A stretch of DNA of 64,000 nucleotides, taken from the NCBI RefSeq assembly GCF_003671765.1, contig NZ_QPIB01000038.1:40143-104142 (forward strand). The letters are read 5' to 3'. The notes beneath the pieces are model-generated. The model was given only the letters and a program-made list of their open reading frames with translations, made no database searches and was not told where the DNA came from. The position numbers were made by a program, and so were the translations under genes. Below, one piece after another: positions 37,607 through 45,498 of the stretch (position 1 is its first letter; every line of letters begins with the position of its first letter). Source of the stretch: Xenophilus sp. E41. GTDB lineage: Bacteria; Pseudomonadota; Gammaproteobacteria; Burkholderiales; Burkholderiaceae_C.

Positions 37607-38596
37607 TCAGCTTTGCGGCCGCCGCGCTGCCAGCAGCAGACTGCCGCCGACCGTGTTGAAGGAGATGGTCGGCGCGCTGAAATCGCTCAGCGGCGCGCCC
37701 AGGCCGATCTCGCCGCTGCCGTGGAGAACGCATTCCTCGCGGCGCAGAGCGATCTCGCTGCTCGCACCGATGCGGCCATGGAAGCGCACCCAGGTGCCAT
37801 AGGTGCTGATGTCGATCAGCACGCAGCTGCCGTTGCGCGACTCGAGGCGCGCATGAAGGCGTGAGACCCGCGGGTCGTTGACCACGAACTCCGCCTCGTC
37901 GACACGGCCCAGGTGGATTGGAAGCTGGTCCACCGAGAACATCGATCGCACGTCCAGCCAGCTCAGCTCGATCTGCCCGAAGGTGGAGTCCGCGCCCTTG
38001 GCCGGCTGCACCAGCGGGGACGGCATCGTCAGCAGTTCGGTGACCTCCTCCTGCCAGTCGATGCGGTAGACGACCGGCATTTCGTTGCGTCCGCGGATGT
38101 GGATGGGGCCGAGGTTCCGGTGCCGGACGTCCGCATCCCCGAGCTGGACGACCACCGACTCGGTGGCCCACACCTGGCCCGGGCCGGCCAGATCGCTCAG
38201 CCGCGACGCAACGTTCACCGCGTCACCGTAGCTGTCGCCGTCGACTTCGACCACCTCGCCGCTGGCCACGCCGATCTGCAGTTCCATGCGCAGGGCGGCC
38301 GGCCAGTTCTGCAGCCGTTTCTGGTGTCCGCGCTGCAGCTCGAGGACGGCGCTCGTCGCCGACACCCCGTCGGCAAAGATGGCCAGAAGGCCATCGCCGA
38401 GCTTCTTGACCACCCTGCCCTCGTGGACCTCGCAGACGCTGCCGATCCACTGGGTGAGCCGCGTGACCGTCTCGGTGGCGCGGACATTGCCCATGACCTC
38501 GAATGCCCGCGTACTTCCGGTCAGGTCCGCAAAGACGACGGTGGTGGCCATGGTGTGGTTCCGTGTGTTCTCGTTGATTATGGCGATGCGCTCCAT
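37607..38596 (-). CDS. Class III adenylate/guanylate cyclase fused to an FHA domain
   Basis: 329 aa from an ATG at 38596 with GAGGAG six bases upstream; a Met 15 residues later marks the domain start. The cyclase domain (about 16-180) has VVFADLTGST with the metal Asp, KKLGDGLLAIF with the second Asp, and VNVASRLSDLAGPGQVWAT. The FHA domain (about 225-310) has LGRVDEAEFVVNDPRVSRLHARLE, the phosphothreonine-binding loop. It probably makes a cyclic nucleotide in response to a kinase-driven docking event. Nucleotide specificity is not clear, and no Ser/Thr kinase gene is adjacent. Confidence 0.85.
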   Translation of the reverse strand: MERIAIINENTRNHTMATTVVFADLTGSTRAFEVMGNVRATETVTRLTQWIGSVCEVHEGRVVKKLGDGLLAIFADGVSATSAVLELQRGHQKRLQNWPAALRMELQIGVASGEVVEVDGDSYGDAVNVASRLSDLAGPGQVWATESVVVQLGDADVRHRNLGPIHIRGRNEMPVVYRIDWQEEVTELLTMPSPLVQPAKGADSTFGQIELSWLDVRSMFSVDQLPIHLGRVDEAEFVVNDPRVSRLHARLESRNGSCVLIDISTYGTWVRFHGRIGASSEIALRREECVLHGSGEIGLGAPLSDFSAPTISFNTVGGSLLLAARRPQS

Positions 38597-38861
38597 TCGC
38601 GGCTCCTCGCCTCTCCCGGGCGTCCGCGCGAACGATCTAAATCGAAATTAGCACTTCGACACCGATCTTGCCGGACACACCATCCCAGCGCTTGGGAGTA
38701 TTACTTTGCCATAGAACTTTGGTTCCAGTTCTTCCGACTTCACTGCATCAAAGTGAGAAATATTGTTGTTTTTAAACATGAATAAGTGTTTCCCGCTTGA
38801 TTGGGCGACCCCGCGTGCGTACCGTGGCGTCACTTGCTCATTTGCGCACGGCTCAGCGTCC

Positions 38862-39194
38862 ATGGTGTCTCCCAGCAGTCTGCTTCGTCTTCTGTCTTTC
38901 TCGGCACGCCCACCGGGGCGCCCGAGCGAGCGCAAGATCCAGCACGTGCGCGAGGCGATGCTCGAGCTGCTGCAAAAGCATGAGGGCCAGAGCTTCCACC
39001 GCGTGGCCCAGCGGATCCGGTACGCCTACGAGATGGAATGCCTCTGGTACCTGCGCCAGGACATGCTTGCGGCCCTGAGCGAGGTCCACGGCGAAGCGCA
39101 GGCGCGCGTCGAAATGCGTCAGATCAACGAGCTGTTCAAGGGGCTCCTGCCCCAGGCAATGGTGGCGCGGCCACACCACAGGTTCGCAAGCTGA
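38862..39194 (+). CDS. Hypothetical 110-aa helical protein
   Basis: From the ATG at 38862; the frame is open to an ATG at 38763, but the extra part is poorly protein-like. The product is basic at the start (SARPPGRPSERKIQ) and then amphipathic helices (HVREAMLELLQKHEGQSFHRVAQRIRYAY). I recognise no family. It stands alone, ended by a strong terminator, after a 265-base gap in which I see no other feature. Confidence 0.55.
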   Translation: MVSPSSLLRLLSFSARPPGRPSERKIQHVREAMLELLQKHEGQSFHRVAQRIRYAYEMECLWYLRQDMLAALSEVHGEAQARVEMRQINELFKGLLPQAMVARPHHRFAS

Positions 39195-39217
39195 GGCCCC
39201 TGACTCGCCCATGAAAG

Positions 39218-39241
39218 ACGCCGCTGATGCGGCGTTTTTTT
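39218..39241 (+). terminator. Rho-independent terminator
   Basis: ACGCCGC, TGAT loop, GCGGCGT, then seven T residues. It ends the 110-aa gene and faces the convergent ldcA stop at 39244. Confidence 0.88.
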
Positions 39242-39243
39242 GT

Positions 39244-40218
39244 TCAGTGGACGTGACCCGGTGCGCCGTGGTCGTGTCCGGCGGGCAAGCGCGCCCCGCC
39301 CTGCGCATGGCCCCAGACCAGGAAGACGTCGCGTTCGGCCATCGCCATCTCGACGCGGGCCCCCACCGGAAGAAGCACCTTCGTCGGCACATGCCCGAAG
39401 GGCAGGCCCGTCAGCACGGGCACTTTCAGCTGGCTGCGCAGGCGGTCGATCACCGTCTGCAGCTTGAAGCCTCGATCGTGCGGCACGGTGCGGTAGTTGG
39501 TGAACTGGCCCAGCACGATGGCCTTCTGCCGCCCCAGCACGCCGGCATGGCGCAACTGCTCGAGCATGCGTTCGATGCGGTAGGGATGCTCGCTCACGTC
39601 CTCGAGGAAGAGCATGCCCTTGTCGATCGACGGAAAGTAGGGCGTGCCCAGCAGGCTGGTGAGCACGCACAGGTTGCCGCCCCACAGAATGGCGCCGTGC
39701 ACGGGGCGCAGCGACACGGCCTGTGCATCGCGCGCCGGCAGTCGCCAGCCGGTGCCTTCGCCCTGGCCGTTGAGCAGGTCGTCGAAGCAGGCCTCCATGA
39801 TCTCGTCGGGCAGGCCTTCCGTGCCGAAGTCCTCGCCCAGTGCCGGCCCCTGCCAGCTCACTGCGCCGGTCTTGGCCAGCAGCGCCAGTTGGAAGGCAGT
39901 GAAGTCGCTCAGACCCACGAAGGCCGTGCCGCGCTCGATGGCCTTGGCCACGGCCTTGTAGGGCAGCTTGTCGAGGATGCGGGTGAGCCCGTAGCCCCCG
40001 CGCGAGATGAGTGCGACGTCGGCGCCGCTCGCCGCCGCGCGGGAGATGGCGGCCAGCCGCGTCGCGTCGTCGCCGGCGAAGCGCTGCGAACTCGCCAGCG
40101 CCGCCTCGTCGACTTCGACCGTGTGGCCGAGGGCCTTGAGCCGGGCGACGCCGCGGCGGAAGGCCGCCTTGTCGCGCACCGCGCTCGAGGGAGAGTAGAT
40201 GTAGATGCTTCGGGTCAC
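39244..40218 (-). CDS. ldcA: LD-carboxypeptidase (murein tetrapeptide carboxypeptidase)
   Basis: 324 aa from a GTG that overlaps the tadA stop (GTGA). The S66 peptidase pattern is visible: VALISRGGYGLTRILDKL with the nucleophile region, AILWGGNLCVLTSLLGTPYFPSIDKGMLFLEDV with the catalytic Glu (about 230), and FGHVPTKVLLPVG with the His (about 290). The enzyme removes the terminal D-Ala from muropeptide tetrapeptides in the cytoplasm during wall recycling. The C-terminus ends in a short His-rich tail. Confidence 0.92.
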   Translation of the reverse strand: MTRSIYIYSPSSAVRDKAAFRRGVARLKALGHTVEVDEAALASSQRFAGDDATRLAAISRAAASGADVALISRGGYGLTRILDKLPYKAVAKAIERGTAFVGLSDFTAFQLALLAKTGAVSWQGPALGEDFGTEGLPDEIMEACFDDLLNGQGEGTGWRLPARDAQAVSLRPVHGAILWGGNLCVLTSLLGTPYFPSIDKGMLFLEDVSEHPYRIERMLEQLRHAGVLGRQKAIVLGQFTNYRTVPHDRGFKLQTVIDRLRSQLKVPVLTGLPFGHVPTKVLLPVGARVEMAMAERDVFLVWGHAQGGARLPAGHDHGAPGHVH

Positions 40219-41408
40219 GCGCCGGAGTATCCCATCGGGCCCGAGCTCGACTGGACGAGCCGCGCCGCCAGCCGAGCTGCCGCGGCGGGGTCGAGGTCGT
40301 CCTTCGACACCCCTCGCGCGCCCAGCGCCCGCCGTGCCGCCTCGTGCCCGCGGTCGGGAAAGGGCGCCTGCCACGCGCGCTGCATGTCGGCATCGGCATG
40401 GCCGACATCGATGGGCCACGCCGTCGTCACTCGCACTGCCCCGTTCTGCCGCAGCGCCTGCACCAGCGCGCCGCTGTCGGGGTGGTGGACGATCGTCAGA
40501 TGGCGCACGCCCAACTGCTGCAGCCATTCGCTCATCACCTGCGCGTGCCAGGCCGGCGTGTGGATCGATCCGCGTTTGGGCTTGTCGCTGCGGCCGAAGC
40601 CGATGAGGTCGGGCACCAGCACGCGCCAGCCCGGCAGCAGCGGCCACAGATGCCTGAAGAGAAGGCCCCACTCGCCCCAGCCGTGGAGTGCCAGCAGCAC
40701 GGGTGCCGCAGGCGAGTCGGGGCGCGTGTCGACGTAGGCCATGCGCCAGCCGGCCAGACTGGGCAGGTCGGCCAGCGTGGCCGCCGGCGGCATCGCCTCG
40801 CGCCACGCATCGAAACGCGCCTCGGGTGTGCGCAAGGCGTCGTCGCGCAGCGGCTGCGCCGTCTCGCGGGCAGCCTGCCGGCGCCCGCGAAAGAAGTCCT
40901 GCAGCAACGCCCCGCAGGCGTCGGCGGCCACGCCGGCGGTGACGTGGGTGTGGTGGTTCAGCAGCGGCTGGGCGAACAGGTCGACCACCGAGCCGGCTGC
41001 CCCGGTGCGCGGATCCACAGCACCGTAGACGACCCGTGCCAGCCGGGCGTGCAGTATCGCGCCGCTGCACATCGCGCAGGGTTCGAGCGTCACGTAGAGG
41101 GTGCAGCCGTCCAGGCGGTAGTTGCCGAGCGCCGTCGCCGCGGCACGCAGCGCGTTGACCTCGGCGTGCGCGCTGGGGTCGTGCGTGGCGACGGGGCTGT
41201 TGCGGCCGGTCGCGAGCAGCATGCCGTCCTTGACGACCACGGCACCCACTGGCACTTCGCCGGCCGCCGCGGCCTCGCGCGCCTGGGCGAGCGCCATGCC
41301 CATCCAGCGCGCGTCGTCCGCCTCGGGCGGCGCAGGCGCTATGCTTTCGATAGCTGCCTGCGCAGGAGCTGCGGGCGCTGCAGCTCGATCGGGCTTGCGA
41401 TCCGTCAA
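40215..41408 (-). CDS. tadA: TadA tRNA adenosine deaminase fused to a degenerate alpha/beta-hydrolase domain
   Basis: 397 aa. The deaminase (about 32-185) has PSAHAEVNAL and PCAMC, the zinc site that converts A34 to inosine in tRNA-Arg. The C-terminal 200 residues resemble an alpha/beta hydrolase (LLALHGWGEWG, DLIGFGRSDKP), but the nucleophile elbow reads VHHPDSGAL instead of GHSxG or GHDxG, and the lid is short. The start is a TTG in a TTGA overlap with the upstream gene. Residues about 10-25 (AIESIA..) are encoded by a copy of the interspersed repeat. The fusion may be inactive as a hydrolase. Confidence 0.9.
   Translation of the reverse strand: MTDRKPDRAAAPAAPAQAAIESIAPAPPEADDARWMGMALAQAREAAAAGEVPVGAVVVKDGMLLATGRNSPVATHDPSAHAEVNALRAAATALGNYRLDGCTLYVTLEPCAMCSGAILHARLARVVYGAVDPRTGAAGSVVDLFAQPLLNHHTHVTAGVAADACGALLQDFFRGRRQAARETAQPLRDDALRTPEARFDAWREAMPPAATLADLPSLAGWRMAYVDTRPDSPAAPVLLALHGWGEWGLLFRHLWPLLPGWRVLVPDLIGFGRSDKPKRGSIHTPAWHAQVMSEWLQQLGVRHLTIVHHPDSGALVQALRQNGAVRVTTAWPIDVGHADADMQRAWQAPFPDRGHEAARRALGARGVSKDDLDPAAAARLAARLVQSSSGPMGYSGA
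41338..41378 (+). repeat. 41-bp two-hairpin interspersed repeat, copy G, inside tadA
   Basis: GCTATGCTTTCGATAGC (41338-41354), 5 nt, GC module (41360-41378), then TGCAGC. It is the only copy inside a coding region and supplies part of the TadA N-terminal leader on the other strand. Confidence 0.75.
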
Positions 41409-41629
41409 TTGTCGTCCGGCATCGGTCGCGGCTGGCTCATGGTGGCGTCCAGCTGCTGCTTGATCTGTTGCTGGATCTGCTGGCTCTGTGCCCGCACGTT
41501 GGGCGCCGAGCCGTCGCCAGCGGGTGCGGTGATGCCGGGAGCCGGCGCCACGGCGGCGAGCTGCTTCTTCATGCTGAAGCCGACGATGGCCAGGGCCAGC
41601 ATCAGGCCGATGAGACCGAGCGTGCGCAT
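41405..41629 (-). CDS. Small membrane-anchored hypothetical protein, 74 aa
   Basis: From the ATG at 41629; a longer frame reaches 41728 but is Arg/His-rich and unlikely. One membrane segment (about 3-20, LGLIGLMLALAIVGF) is followed by a periplasmic or cytoplasmic Gln-rich helix (QSQQIQQQIKQQLD). Its stop overlaps the tadA start, so both are likely one operon. Family not recognised. Confidence 0.6.
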   Translation of the reverse strand: MRTLGLIGLMLALAIVGFSMKKQLAAVAPAPGITAPAGDGSAPNVRAQSQQIQQQIKQQLDATMSQPRPMPDDN

Positions 41630-41754
41630 GCGATCAGGCCCCGCAACGGCGGCAGGCGCGCGGTGGCGAATCGAGCGGCGGTGGCATCTGCATGGCTGAG
41701 CGTTGGCGGCGAAGGGGCGGGCCGCCATTGTCCTCCAGCAGGCGTCCGGTGTTT

Positions 41755-41795
41755 ACTCCGAAATCGATAGCAGGATGCGCCCGGCCGACGGGCGC
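41755..41795 (+). repeat. 41-bp two-hairpin interspersed repeat, copy H
   Basis: The first module has lost part of its left arm (ACTCCGAAATCGATAGC); the GC module (41777-41795, GCGCCCG arms) is perfect. It sits in the divergent gap between the 74-aa gene and the DUF72 gene. Confidence 0.7.
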
Positions 41796-41833
41796 CGAGA
41801 CCGCTTTTCGTTCGTGGATGAGAATGCGGCTCC

Positions 41834-42901
41834 ATGCCCGGCCTCCAGGACTCCCTCTTCGACGACGCGCCGACGCCCTCTCCTCACGCGGACGCCGACG
41901 CGCCGCCAGCCGGAGCCCGGAAACGCCCCACAGCCACGCCCGAGCGCGTGCAACCGGCCACCGTCGACGGGTCGCTGCATGCCCTTGCCGCCACCCTGCC
42001 CCGCGCCCTGCACCTGGGCACCTCCTCCTGGCACTTTCCCGGCTGGGCCGGCCTGGTCTGGGAGCGCGAGTACGCCCAGCCCGTGCTGTCGCGCCATGGC
42101 CTGGCCGCCTACGCGCGCCACCCCTTGCTGCGCGGCGTGAGCCTGGATCGCAGCTTCTACCGGCCGCTGAGCGCCAGCCAGTTCGCGAGCTATGCCGCCC
42201 AGGTGCCGGACGACTTCCGCTTCGTGGTCAAGGCGCCGAACCTGGTCGCCGACGCGCTGGTGCGGGGCGAGGATGGGCGGGGCATGCAGCCGAATCCCGC
42301 CTTTCTCGACCCCACCCTGGCCATCGAGCAGTTCGTCGCCCCGGCCATCGAAGGGCTGGGAACGCGCATCGGCGCACTGGTGTTCCAGCTGAGCCCGCTG
42401 CCCGCCGCCTTCCTCGCCCGCATGCCGGAACTGCTGGACCGCCTGTCGGTCATGCTGCGCGCCCTGCCCCGGCTCAAGCCCGCGGCGCCCGACGGCGTGG
42501 TGGCGGTGGAAGTGCGCAATCCCGAATGGCTGACGCCCGACTTCGTCGCCGTGCTGCGCGATGCCGGTGCGACCTACTGCCTGGGCTTGCATCCCAAGCT
42601 GCCGCCCATCGGCGAGCAGATTCCGCTGCTGCGGGCGCTGTGGCCCGGCCCGCTGGTGTGCCGCTGGAACCTGAACCGCAAGCACGGCGCCTTCGGCTAC
42701 GAAGAGGCCAAGGGCCTGTACGAGCCCTTCGATCGCCTGGTCGATCCGGACGTGGACACGCGCGAGGCGCTGGCCCGCGTGATCGCCGGCACGGTCGGCG
42801 CCGCCCAGCCCGCCTATGTGACGATCAACAACAAGGCCGAAGGATCGGCGCCGCTGAGCGTCGTGGCGCTGGCCGAGGCGGTGCGCGCGCGACTGCCTTG
42901 A
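41834..42901 (+). CDS. DUF72 family protein (YecE-like)
   Basis: 355 aa, longer than usual because of a polar N-terminal extension of about 50 residues. The DUF72 TIM barrel opens with LHLGTSSWHFPGWAGLVW, then DDFRFVVKAPNLV, VAVEVRNPEWL, VCRWNLNRKHGAFGYEEAKG and, near the end, AYVTINNKAEGSAPLSV. Function is unknown; the barrel conserves charged residues and a nuclease or isomerase-like activity has been guessed. The organism-typical form is a single-copy gene. Confidence 0.88.
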   Translation: MPGLQDSLFDDAPTPSPHADADAPPAGARKRPTATPERVQPATVDGSLHALAATLPRALHLGTSSWHFPGWAGLVWEREYAQPVLSRHGLAAYARHPLLRGVSLDRSFYRPLSASQFASYAAQVPDDFRFVVKAPNLVADALVRGEDGRGMQPNPAFLDPTLAIEQFVAPAIEGLGTRIGALVFQLSPLPAAFLARMPELLDRLSVMLRALPRLKPAAPDGVVAVEVRNPEWLTPDFVAVLRDAGATYCLGLHPKLPPIGEQIPLLRALWPGPLVCRWNLNRKHGAFGYEEAKGLYEPFDRLVDPDVDTREALARVIAGTVGAAQPAYVTINNKAEGSAPLSVVALAEAVRARLP

Positions 42902-42917
42902 ACGGTGCCCGCCGACC

Positions 42918-44237
42918 TCAGTCGCGAGCCTCGAGCGCCTTGTTCAGACGCAGCGCGCCCAGCGTGCAGGCCGCGCCCGACAGCAGGTACAGGCTGAGGT
43001 AGCCCAGCCCGAAGTGCGCCGACAGGCCCAGCGCGACCAACGGCGCGAAGGCCGCACCGATGAGCCACGCGAAGTCCGCCGTGAGGGCCGCGCCGGTGTA
43101 GCGGTAGCGCGAGCCGAAGTTGGAGGTCACGGCACCCGCGGCCTGCCCGTAGGACAGGCCCAGCACCACCGAACCCAGCAGGATGAACACGTCCTGCCCG
43201 AGCGTGCCGCCGTTGAGCAGCGTGGGCGCGAAGCCGCTGAACACGGCGATCAGCGCCGCCAGCGAGCCCAGCGTGTAGCGGCGCCCGTACTTGTCGGCGA
43301 TCCAGCCCGAAGCCACGATGCCGCCGGCGACGAGGAAGCCGCCGATGATCTGGATGCCCAGGAAGGCGGTGATCGACTGTTCCGAGTACAGGCGGATCCA
43401 CGACAGCGGGAACACCGTGATCAGGTGGAACAGCGCATAGCTGGCCAGGGCGGCGAAGGCGCCGATCACCAAGCTGAAACCGCGCGTGCGCACCAGCTCG
43501 CCCACGCCCACGGGCACCAGCTCGCGCTCGGTGAGCAGTTCCTGGTACTCGGGCGTGACCACCAGGCGCAGGCGCGCGAACAACGCCACCACGTTGATCG
43601 CGAAGGCGCAGAAGAAGGGATAGCGCCAGCCCCAGGACAGGAAGTCCTCCAGCGACAGGCTGCCATACAGGAAGGTGAACAGCGCGCTTGCCAGAATGAA
43701 GCCCACCGGTGCGCCGAGCTGCCCCAGCATGGCGTACCAGCCGCGGCGGCCCTCGGGAGCGCTCAGGGCCAGCAAAGAAGGCAGCCCGTCCCAGGAGCCG
43801 CCGAGCGCCAGGCCCTGGCCGATGCGGAAGATCGACAGCAGCACGATGGCCGTGACGCCGATCGACTCGTAGCTGGGCAGGAAGGCGATGCCGACGGTCG
43901 AGGTGCCGAGCAGGAAGAGCGCGATCGTCAGCTTGGTGGCCATCCCCCAGCGGCGCTGCACGGCCATGGAGATGACGGTGCCGAAGGGCCGCGCGATGAA
44001 CGCCAGCGCGAAGATCGCGAAGGCGTACAGCGTGCCGTCCAGCCGCTGCTCGAAGGGAAAGAACAGCGCCGGGAACACCAGCACCGAAGCGATGCCGTAG
44101 ACGAAGAAGTCGAAGTACTCGGACGCACGCCCGATGACGACGCCGACGGCGATCTCCCCTGGCGCGACATGGTGGTCACCATGCTGGTTGGTGGGCTTCG
44201 CCGGAGAATCGGTGATGGCGTGGCTGATGCTGGACAT
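42918..44237 (-). CDS. MFS transporter, metabolite:H+ symporter (MHS)-like
   Basis: 439 aa with twelve hydrophobic segments. It opens with GVVIGRASEYFDFFVYGIASVLVFP, a form of the MHS opening in which the usual A-S-x-x-G-x-x-x-E-W-Y/F-D is recognisable. IARPFGTVISMAVQRRWG (motif A) and RIGQGLALGGSWDG follow. MHS carriers import organic acids or osmolytes with protons. The Met at 44237 is chosen because the leader beyond it is not membrane-protein-like and overlaps a probable cyo promoter region. Substrate unknown. Confidence 0.82.
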   Translation of the reverse strand: MSSISHAITDSPAKPTNQHGDHHVAPGEIAVGVVIGRASEYFDFFVYGIASVLVFPALFFPFEQRLDGTLYAFAIFALAFIARPFGTVISMAVQRRWGMATKLTIALFLLGTSTVGIAFLPSYESIGVTAIVLLSIFRIGQGLALGGSWDGLPSLLALSAPEGRRGWYAMLGQLGAPVGFILASALFTFLYGSLSLEDFLSWGWRYPFFCAFAINVVALFARLRLVVTPEYQELLTERELVPVGVGELVRTRGFSLVIGAFAALASYALFHLITVFPLSWIRLYSEQSITAFLGIQIIGGFLVAGGIVASGWIADKYGRRYTLGSLAALIAVFSGFAPTLLNGGTLGQDVFILLGSVVLGLSYGQAAGAVTSNFGSRYRYTGAALTADFAWLIGAAFAPLVALGLSAHFGLGYLSLYLLSGAACTLGALRLNKALEARD

Positions 44238-44413
44238 CTTGCGTGAGTCAGGTCTAGATTGCGGGCATTCGAACACCGGAGAGTCGCACCTTCGGGCCCT
44301 GGACGCCATAGGACAAAACGTCCAATCGCCGGAAGTCGGCATTCGGCATACATTTTGCGCCTTCCGGCAACCCGCGCTTTCCCTTGGCGGGACCACATCC
44401 CTGATCGCTCCGC

Positions 44414-45430
44414 ATGCCTTTCCCGAAGAGCCTCCGAGCCGCGCCCCTTCTTGCGCTTGCCACCTTGCTGGCGGGCTGCAACGCCGTGGTGCTGAATCCC
44501 GCCGGCGACGTCGCGGCCCAGCAGGGCCGCCTCGTGGTCGCCTCCACCGTGCTGATGCTGCTGATCATCGTCCCGGTGATCGCGCTGACCCTGTTCTTCG
44601 CCTGGCGCTATCGCGCGTCCAACAAGGACGCCGACTACCAGCCCGACTGGGACCACTCCACCCAGCTCGAACTCGTCATCTGGGCCGCGCCGCTGGTCAT
44701 CATCATCGCGCTGGGCGCCCTCACCTGGATCGGCACCCACCTGCTCGATCCGTACCGGCCGCTGGACCGCATCGCCGCTGGCAAGCCGGTGCCCGAGGGC
44801 GTCAAGCCGCTGGAAGTGGAAGTCGTGTCGCTGGACTGGAAGTGGCTCTTCTTCTACCCCGAGCAGGGCATCGCCACCGTCAACGAGCTGGCGGCGCCGG
44901 TCGACCGGCCGATCCGCTTCAAGCTCACCTCGAGCACGACGATGAACGCATTCTATGTGCCCGACCTGGCCGGCATGATCTACACCATGCCCGGCATGCA
45001 GACGGAGCTCAACGCGGTCATCAACAAGCCCGGCGTGTACCACGGTATGTCGTCGCACTACAGCGGCTCGGGCTTCTCGGGGATGACCTTCAAGTTCCAC
45101 GGGCTGAGCAACGACGATTTCGCCAAGTGGGTGGCCCAGAACAAGTCCGAAGGCAAGGCCCTCACGCGCGCCAGTTACCTCGAGCTGGCCAAGCCCAGCG
45201 AGCGGAACCCGGTGGCGCGCTTCGCCTCCGTCGAGCCCGGCCTGTACGAGCGCGTGCTGAACATGTGCGTCGAGGAGGGCAAGCCGTGCATGCACGCCAC
45301 CATGGCGCAGGATTCCGCGCGCCAGGGCAACAAGGCGGCCGTGTCCGGCCGCACGCCCGAGCAGGTGCGCGACGCCCAGCCCGAGAAAGCCCACGGCGGG
45401 CATTCGATGCCCGCCGCGGCCGCCAAGTAG
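44414..45430 (+). CDS. cyoA: Cytochrome bo quinol oxidase subunit II
   Basis: 338 aa. A lipoprotein-type signal ends LLAGC (about 22), two membrane segments follow (about 38-60 and 90-112), then the cupredoxin domain without CuA ligands, with LDWKWLFFYPEQGIATVNELAAPV and TMNAFYVPDLAGMIY. This is the quinol-oxidase form of subunit II. The C-terminal tail is long and His/Lys/Ala-rich. It is first of cyoABCD. Confidence 0.95.
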   Translation: MPFPKSLRAAPLLALATLLAGCNAVVLNPAGDVAAQQGRLVVASTVLMLLIIVPVIALTLFFAWRYRASNKDADYQPDWDHSTQLELVIWAAPLVIIIALGALTWIGTHLLDPYRPLDRIAAGKPVPEGVKPLEVEVVSLDWKWLFFYPEQGIATVNELAAPVDRPIRFKLTSSTTMNAFYVPDLAGMIYTMPGMQTELNAVINKPGVYHGMSSHYSGSGFSGMTFKFHGLSNDDFAKWVAQNKSEGKALTRASYLELAKPSERNPVARFASVEPGLYERVLNMCVEEGKPCMHATMAQDSARQGNKAAVSGRTPEQVRDAQPEKAHGGHSMPAAAAK

Positions 45431-45498
45431 TCGACCTTCTTTGTCGTCGGAAGAGACCGGTGCCCCTGGCACCCGCATCGCCGAAAGAGTGAACCGTC

